Source: Aerococcus christensenii (GTDB lineage: Bacteria; Bacillota; Bacilli; Lactobacillales; Aerococcaceae). From it: 64,000 nt of DNA. Location: NCBI RefSeq assembly GCF_001543105.1, contig NZ_CP014159.1:868001-932000 (forward strand), in the 5' to 3' direction. Under the pieces are notes generated by a model. It saw only the letters and a program-made list of their open reading frames with translations. It ran no database searches and was not told the origin of the DNA. The position numbers were made by a program, and so were the translations under genes. Below, piece after piece: positions 59,286-64,000 of the stretch (positions are counted from its first letter, which is position 1; every line of letters starts with the position of its first letter).

Positions 59286-60248
59286 TTACAGTTTTCTAGG
59301 CTCTTTTTGAGAAGAAAGGTCTAAGTTAGTTTTTTGAATAAAATACAGAGGACGTTTCTTGCTCTCCATAAAAGTTTTACCTACATATTTGCCAACGATG
59401 CCTAAGGAAAGCATTTGTAGGCCTCCCATAGCTAAAATGACAACAATTGTTGAGGTCCATCCAGAGGTAGGATTTCCGAAAAGAAGGGTTCGTATAGCTA
59501 AAAAAATAGCATAGCTAATAGAAAGTATAAAAACTAAAAATCCTATAAAGGCTATAATGTCTAAAGGAACTTGTGAGAAAGAAAGAATACCTTCGATAGA
59601 ATAGGTGAAGAGAGAAGTAAGATTCCATTTACTATCTCCAGCGCTTCGTTTTTCATTAGGAAAAGAAAGATAAGTTTTACGATAGCCTACCCAATTAAAA
59701 AGTCCTTTAGAAAAACGATGGACTTCTTGGAGAGCAAGGAGACTATTAACGATTGGCTTGTCCATGAGTCTAAAATCTGTTTCATTTTGGCAGAAAGGAA
59801 TATCTGTCATGAGTCGGAGAAGTTCGTAAAATTTATGAGATAAAAAGGCTCGAATAGCAGCTTCCCCTTGGCGGTTTTGCCGTTGAGTAGCAATCATATC
59901 ATATTGTTCCGTTTCCATTTCTTTTATCATGAGAGGAATGAGACGGGGAGGATGTTGCAGATCGACATCCATCGTAATCACCCACTCTCCTTGACTATAG
60001 GTAAGCCCAGCGACCAGTGCGGCTTCTTTGCCAAAGTTTCTTGAAAAAGAAAGATATTGAACGTTTGAATGCTTGGAAGATAATTTTTCTAAAACGGATA
60101 AAGTTTGATCAGTGGACCCATCGTCCACAAATAAATAATGAAAACTATAAGCAGGACAGACTGCTTCGATAGCCTGCATGGCTGCAAAATAGGGATTAAT
60201 AGTTAATTCTTCGTTGTAACAAGGTACGATGACAGTAATAGTTTTCAA
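59286..60248 (-). CDS. Family 2 glycosyltransferase (GtrB/DPM1-like)
   Basis: 320 residues. The GT-A domain shows VIVPCYNEE, FVDDGSTD, RNFGKEAAL and MDVDLQHPP (metal-binding Asp). Two C-terminal hydrophobic segments (about residues 230-255 and 270-295) anchor it in the membrane. Such enzymes usually move a sugar from a nucleotide to undecaprenyl phosphate for wall or teichoic-acid decoration. The stop codon is 6 nt from the right end of the IS element, so the insertion just spares it. No adjacent flippase or partner is seen. Confidence 0.9.
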   Translation of the reverse strand: MKTITVIVPCYNEELTINPYFAAMQAIEAVCPAYSFHYLFVDDGSTDQTLSVLEKLSSKHSNVQYLSFSRNFGKEAALVAGLTYSQGEWVITMDVDLQHPPRLIPLMIKEMETEQYDMIATQRQNRQGEAAIRAFLSHKFYELLRLMTDIPFCQNETDFRLMDKPIVNSLLALQEVHRFSKGLFNWVGYRKTYLSFPNEKRSAGDSKWNLTSLFTYSIEGILSFSQVPLDIIAFIGFLVFILSISYAIFLAIRTLLFGNPTSGWTSTIVVILAMGGLQMLSLGIVGKYVGKTFMESKKRPLYFIQKTNLDLSSQKEPRKL

Positions 60249-60384
60249 TGGATCACCTCATAATCTTTTTTCATTATAACGAATTTTTTAGAATAAACAT
60301 AGTCTAAGCAGGAGAGAAAAACAAGTAATCGCTAGATAAGCAGTAGTCGAGAATACATGGTATAATGTAAAAAAAGAAAAGGGA

Positions 60385-60855
60385 ATGATTCGCATTAACA
60401 AGAAAAAACTGGGATTAATTTTCCTAACACTTATCTTAAGTATATTTGTTATTTTTCAATTGTCGGGACGGCGACTTCATTTTGTTCAACCGACTCCTTC
60501 TGCTAATACCCAAATGCAGGTGCAATATAGGGAAATTTATCGGGATGTTGAGCATGTCAGCCGATATGTGCATGAATATAAAAAATTGCCGCCTAATTAT
60601 ATCACCAAAAAGCAGGCCAAAAAAGCTGGTTGGAACAGTGAAACTGGAAATTTATGGGAAGTGACAGATAAAAAGACAATTGGTGGAGACGTGTTTGGCA
60701 ATTATCAAGAAGAACTGCCTGTAAAAGAGAAATATCATGAAGCGGATGTTAACTATTATGGGGGCTATAGAGGTTCTGAACGGATTGTGTATTCAGATAA
60801 GGGAGCTATTTATTACTCTAAAGATCATTATAAGAATTTTAAGCGTTTGTATTAG
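60385..60855 (+). CDS. Barnase-like extracellular or anchored ribonuclease
   Basis: 156 residues. The N-terminal basic segment and hydrophobic helix (KKLGLIFLTLILSIFVIFQL) is a signal or anchor sequence. The mature domain aligns throughout with barnase: KKLPPNYITKKQAKKAGW, TIGGDVFGN, EADVNYYGGYRGSERIVY, DHYKNF. The catalytic residues correspond to Glu73, Arg83, Arg87 and His102 of barnase as E119, R129, R133 and H148, with identical spacing, so activity is expected. A barstar-like gene follows after 17 nt. The ATG at 60385 is very close to AAAGGG, so the start could be slightly different. Confidence 0.92.
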   Translation: MIRINKKKLGLIFLTLILSIFVIFQLSGRRLHFVQPTPSANTQMQVQYREIYRDVEHVSRYVHEYKKLPPNYITKKQAKKAGWNSETGNLWEVTDKKTIGGDVFGNYQEELPVKEKYHEADVNYYGGYRGSERIVYSDKGAIYYSKDHYKNFKRLY

Positions 60856-60872
60856 CAGAGGGAAGTGGCGTT

Positions 60873-61151
60873 GTGACTCAAGAACGAACAGTAGTGGTTA
60901 CTTGGAAAGCACTCAATCATTTCAGTGATCTGTACTGTATTTTTAATCCAATATTTTTGTCTCAAAAAGCAGAGGTTGATAATTTAGATGCTTTGTATGA
61001 TCAACTAACAAGTGTTTCTCGACCGTTAAAAATTATCATTCAAGGAAGAGAGCACATCATGCAAGAACAAGACTGTCCCGCTCAGCGAGTGGTAGATCTT
61101 TTAGAGAATGCTGCGGAGGAAAATGAGACCTTACAACTTGAATGGGAGTAG
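60873..61151 (+). CDS. Barstar-like ribonuclease inhibitor
   Basis: 92 residues from GTG at 60873 (AGAGGGAAG upstream). NLDALYDQL (residues 37-45) matches the barstar helix NLDALWDCL, including the two Asp residues that contact barnase (D39 and D43 here). The pattern PLKIIIQ and a C-terminal strand LQLEWE fit the fold. The preceding Tyr-Gly motif of barstar is not conserved, so affinity may differ. It presumably protects the cytoplasm from the upstream nuclease. Its stop lies close to the next start. Confidence 0.87.
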   Translation: MTQERTVVVTWKALNHFSDLYCIFNPIFLSQKAEVDNLDALYDQLTSVSRPLKIIIQGREHIMQEQDCPAQRVVDLLENAAEENETLQLEWE

Positions 61152-61156
61152 ATAAA

Positions 61157-61975
61157 ATGATGATAAGTGTCTTGATGGTAGAGAGCAAAGTGAAATCTGA
61201 TTTGCGAGTAAAGGCCTTACTTCCTAAGGCTTTTTCGATTATCCAAACGATTTATCAACCCGGAATTGTCATTGCACCTCAACAAGTGACGTCGACTCAA
61301 TGGATAATTGGGTTTAATCATACTTCTCTTAGTTTTTTAGCTTATCGCTTTTTAGAACAACTCCTGTATCCATTAGATTTAAAAGGCGGAATCTCTTATG
61401 GAAAATGGGATAAAGAGGAGCTATGGGATAGTCCTGTGGTGGTTTATGCAGCCTATGCTTTAGATGAAGCTAAGGACCTCAAAACGATTCAAGTGTTATA
61501 TAATGCAAACTATATGGAAGACCAATTAACCAATATGCTATTAAAAAGTTGGAGCCATATTCTTTATGAACAGTCTGAAATTCAGAGAACGCTAAGATTT
61601 TCATATGAAATTCAAAACCCACTCTTTTTGTCATATGGAATGATAAAAGAAGATTGGCCGTTTGATGAGATGGAAGCTGTCGAATTACTAAAAGTTCCAT
61701 TTTATCAAGCGTATGAAAAATTGCAGGATTACCAAATGATGGATTTTAAAAAGAAAAAGGCTTTAAGATGTATAGATTTGCATCAAGCTATCTCTAGTGA
61801 AAGTTATTTAGTTACAGGCTTGTTTAAAAAGGGCTATGCCACTGCGATGGCGGCTATGAATCATACGACGCGGCAAAATATTGATTATCATATTCATAAT
61901 GGGAGCTTTGCAGATGAGAGAAATTATGCAGCGGCATTAGTTTTACAATTAGAACGGGAAGAATTGGCGATTTAA
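61157..61975 (+). CDS. Unrecognised 272-residue protein
   Basis: ATG at 61157 chosen because GGGAG lies 8 nt upstream; an ATG at 61142 overlaps the barstar gene. No signal or membrane segment. The N-terminal half (WIIGFNHTSLSFLAYRFLEQ then LDLKGGISYGKWDK) recalls the fold pattern of SatD-family regulators with a weak LRxGIG-like motif. The C-terminal half (LHQAISSESYLVTGLFKKGYATAMAAMNHT) looks like a helical, possibly winged-helix domain. This is weak resemblance only. It is encoded 5 nt after barstar and before a DUF975 gene. Confidence 0.6.
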   Translation: MMISVLMVESKVKSDLRVKALLPKAFSIIQTIYQPGIVIAPQQVTSTQWIIGFNHTSLSFLAYRFLEQLLYPLDLKGGISYGKWDKEELWDSPVVVYAAYALDEAKDLKTIQVLYNANYMEDQLTNMLLKSWSHILYEQSEIQRTLRFSYEIQNPLFLSYGMIKEDWPFDEMEAVELLKVPFYQAYEKLQDYQMMDFKKKKALRCIDLHQAISSESYLVTGLFKKGYATAMAAMNHTTRQNIDYHIHNGSFADERNYAAALVLQLEREELAI

Positions 61976-62036
61976 GTCGATTTATGGGTAATATTTTTGT
62001 TACAATAGAAAAGAAGTAAAAATAAGGAGGCTTATT

Positions 62037-63860
62037 ATGCAATATCGTTTGGATCTATCCAATGCAACGATTAAACGAAGAGCGGGACAAAGTTTAAAGA
62101 ATAATCAAATAAAATTTGGACTAGCCGTTCTTTTGAACGCTGTGATTATTTTAGGAATAACAAGTGGAATAATGGGACTGTTGAAGGTAAAAATCGTTTT
62201 GCCTGAGCAGAGCTTGGATCAATTTTATGTTCAAACTCCTTCTTTTTTAAGGACGCTACTTGTTACTTTTAAGAATCAATGGGCAGCTCAAGATCTCATG
62301 ATAATGGGAGGAGCCATCTTTGTATTGACCTTTTTATGTACACAATTGCAAGTTTTCGGCTTGACTTGGGGCAGTTTAAACATGGCAGATAGTGGGAAAT
62401 TTAGTTGGAAATCGGTGTGGAGTCCGTTCACACATCGCCCTATTCGTCATTATTTTTTATCTCTTTTATCAGGTATTATTCAATATATGGCTACTTTTAT
62501 TTTTGTAGGGACTTTTGTTTGTTTACTTGCTTTTTATTCTGTAGTCATTGTATCAACAGGACGTGCAGCAATTGGCCAGTGGACCTATTATCTTATTCAT
62601 GCCTTGTATTTGACGATTATGGCCTTGGTAATGATCTTAGTGGGATTGTTTTCCGGATGGCTCTATTATGGCTTTAGTTTAATGACTTATCCATGCTATG
62701 ATAATAGAAAGACAGGATTCTTCCGTGCTTTAAGAATGAGCTGGAGTTTGATGTCCGGTAATCGTGTGAGACTATTTAAATGGCGGATTTGGTACCGCCT
62801 ACTCCCCGCTGCTTTAGTGACCGGCGTATTGGCTGGAATTATTGGAGCAAAGGATATTTTTATGACGAAGGGAACATCTTCTCTAGGAGAAATCGGCATT
62901 TGGACAGGTACAGGGGCTATAGCCTTTCTCTATATTTTATTCAATTGGCTGAAATCTTATGCAGTTGAAGCTGTCTTTTACCGCGAATTAACGTATCAGT
63001 ATGCTTTTGCTCTGAATGAAAAATATCCAGGATTTGGAGCTGCTCCTGCTAAAGATCTTTCCACTTTTTATCACACAGAAGAGAGACCACAATTTACAGC
63101 AGATACGGTAGCTGTTGATGCAGGCATGCTCTTGGGACAAACAGCGGATTTGAAAGTTGAAGAAGATACGCTTTCAGAGGAAGCCTTTAAGGAACACTTT
63201 GGACCAGCTGAATCGGAAAAAGAGAGTGAAACGTTAAAAATTAAGAAACCCCAGGAGATTCCTCCTTTGTATGATTGGAATGTGACAGAAGGAGAAGAAA
63301 CGAAGACAAGTCTTACGCCCCCTCCAGAAACAGGGAAAAAGTTAGCAGAAGATGATCATCCGATTTTGGTGATGTCGGATGTGGGAGAAGAAGAAAAGAT
63401 CTCTTACGTTCCTGTCAAAGATCCTGATGAGATAGAGCCAATAGAAGAACCTAAAAAAATTCTTGAAAAGGAGGAGGAGTATGACTTTGTTGATCCTGGC
63501 TATGTCCTTGATAAAAGTCAACAAACTCCTGTGCAGCCTGCAGCTACTGTATTTGCACCATCGGAAGAACCAGAAATTGAAAAAGCTGAACAGCCTTTAC
63601 AGCCTGAGCATGTGGAGCCTATTTTGAACATTCAGGATAAGAGAGATGTTCAAGTTAATCAATTAAAAAGTGAGGAGAAGATAACTATGGAAAAACAACC
63701 TTATAACCCTTATGGATACAATACACCTAAACGGACTAATTTTAAGAAAACTGAACACACTGAAGAGATTATTTTAGGTGCAGATAAAGCACAAGCAGAT
63801 AATTATAAAAACAGTTTGATTCGTCCAGGAGATTTTGAAAAAGAAGATGACAAGAAGTAG
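62037..63860 (+). CDS. DUF975 membrane protein with long acidic tail
   Basis: 607 residues. The N-terminal RRAGQSLKNNQIKFGLAVLL and the region FRALRMSWSLMSGNRVRLFK are typical of DUF975 proteins. About six hydrophobic segments lie within residues 25-320. The remaining 290 or so residues are hydrophilic, rich in Glu, Pro and Lys, likely disordered and cytoplasmic (KEDDKK end). That tail is much longer than in ordinary DUF975 proteins. Function unknown. AAGGAGG precedes the ATG; the gap to the previous gene is 61 nt with an extended AT region, so co-transcription is possible. Confidence 0.82.
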   Translation: MQYRLDLSNATIKRRAGQSLKNNQIKFGLAVLLNAVIILGITSGIMGLLKVKIVLPEQSLDQFYVQTPSFLRTLLVTFKNQWAAQDLMIMGGAIFVLTFLCTQLQVFGLTWGSLNMADSGKFSWKSVWSPFTHRPIRHYFLSLLSGIIQYMATFIFVGTFVCLLAFYSVVIVSTGRAAIGQWTYYLIHALYLTIMALVMILVGLFSGWLYYGFSLMTYPCYDNRKTGFFRALRMSWSLMSGNRVRLFKWRIWYRLLPAALVTGVLAGIIGAKDIFMTKGTSSLGEIGIWTGTGAIAFLYILFNWLKSYAVEAVFYRELTYQYAFALNEKYPGFGAAPAKDLSTFYHTEERPQFTADTVAVDAGMLLGQTADLKVEEDTLSEEAFKEHFGPAESEKESETLKIKKPQEIPPLYDWNVTEGEETKTSLTPPPETGKKLAEDDHPILVMSDVGEEEKISYVPVKDPDEIEPIEEPKKILEKEEEYDFVDPGYVLDKSQQTPVQPAATVFAPSEEPEIEKAEQPLQPEHVEPILNIQDKRDVQVNQLKSEEKITMEKQPYNPYGYNTPKRTNFKKTEHTEEIILGADKAQADNYKNSLIRPGDFEKEDDKK

Positions 63861-63875
63861 AGATTTCTTGGAAGA

Positions 63876-63932
63876 GATGTAAAAAATCCATCTAGTCGTT
63901 AAAAGCAAACGACTGGATGGATTTTATTTTTG
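63876..63932. terminator. Bidirectional terminator at the end of the DUF975 gene
   Basis: AAAATCCATCTAGTCGTT pairs (one mismatch) with AACGACTGGATGGATTTT around AAAAGC. It also precedes the stop of a convergent minus-strand gene. Confidence 0.88.
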
Positions 63933-64000
63933 GGAAGAAGTTAATGCGATAGCAAGTTCATGAATAGCTGTCGCTTGTTTTAGTGGAATGCCTAAGGATT
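63924..64000 (-). CDS. C-terminal end of a minus-strand gene
   Basis: The minus-strand frame reads SLGIPLKQATAIHELAIAL then TSSQK and a stop at 63924. It has the look of a real protein end and abuts a convergent terminator. Only 25 codons are in the window, so the product cannot be named. Confidence 0.5.
   Translation of the reverse strand, partial: SLGIPLKQATAIHELAIALTSSQK

Overview
This 64 kb window is a chromosomal segment of a low-GC Gram-positive coccus-type bacterium of the order Lactobacillales. The 16S rRNA, the RNA polymerase delta subunit, CtsR/ClpC control, the YabA-YabB-YazA-RsmI block, the Zn-free L31B and a class A sortase all point there. The 16S looks closest to the Aerococcaceae-type cocci (Facklamia, Abiotrophia and Aerococcus relatives), but I cannot fix the genus by eye. 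TGA is used as a stop.

Layout. 0-0.8 kb: a decayed IS30-type transposase end beside the ribosomal stalk operon. 0.8-4 kb: rplK, rplA, rplJ, rplL with autogenous leader motifs, then an RsmC-type methyltransferase. 4-6.2 kb: a promoter-terminator pair framing an unexplained transcript, then an ACT-domain/DUF711 gene pair. 6.2-14 kb: rpoB and rpoC with an attenuator-like leader. 14-16.3 kb: a heavily mutated class II (B12-dependent) ribonucleotide reductase pseudogene. 16.4-17.1 kb: a prepilin peptidase. 17.3-18.1 kb: seven tRNA genes. 18.1-22.6 kb: a cation efflux protein, ctsR-clpC and a small membrane protein. 22.6-31.2 kb: tadA, SRP RNA, dnaX, ybaB, recR, tmk, holB, yabA, yabB, yazA, rsmI, a conserved replication/repair/RNA-modification neighbourhood. 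31.2-35.5 kb: mscL, an FAD oxidoreductase, a membrane protein and a decayed LPxTG surface-protein gene. 35.7-43.4 kb: aminotransferase, HD hydrolase, LipL, YwiB, rpoE (delta), murA and rho. 43.5-44.5 kb: a dead LacI-type regulator and rpmE2. 44.6-52.7 kb: srtA, an unrecognised protein, ddl, murF, cshA, acpS, a CNNM/CorC-type protein and a thioesterase. 52.8-58.1 kb: a complete rRNA operon (three tandem promoters, 16S-23S-5S, no spacer tRNA, strong terminator). 58.2-59.3 kb: an IS3-family element with an internal transposase deletion. 59.3-63.9 kb: a GtrB-like glycosyltransferase, a barnase-like ribonuclease with a barstar-like inhibitor, an unrecognised protein and a DUF975 membrane protein. 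A partial minus-strand gene runs off the end.

Functionally the window is mostly information processing (translation, transcription, replication clamp loader, tRNA and rRNA modification) and cell-wall synthesis (MurA, Ddl, MurF, sortase). Several accessory genes are broken (RNR, surface adhesin, LacI regulator, both transposases), which suggests ongoing gene loss. The most distinctive intact accessory locus is the secreted or membrane-anchored barnase homologue with its barstar-like partner and two downstream genes. The most interesting non-coding items are the promoter-to-terminator transcript before the ACT gene, the attenuator-like leaders of rplJ, rpoB and cshA, and a repeated putative L1-binding motif. 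No CRISPR array or prophage was seen.
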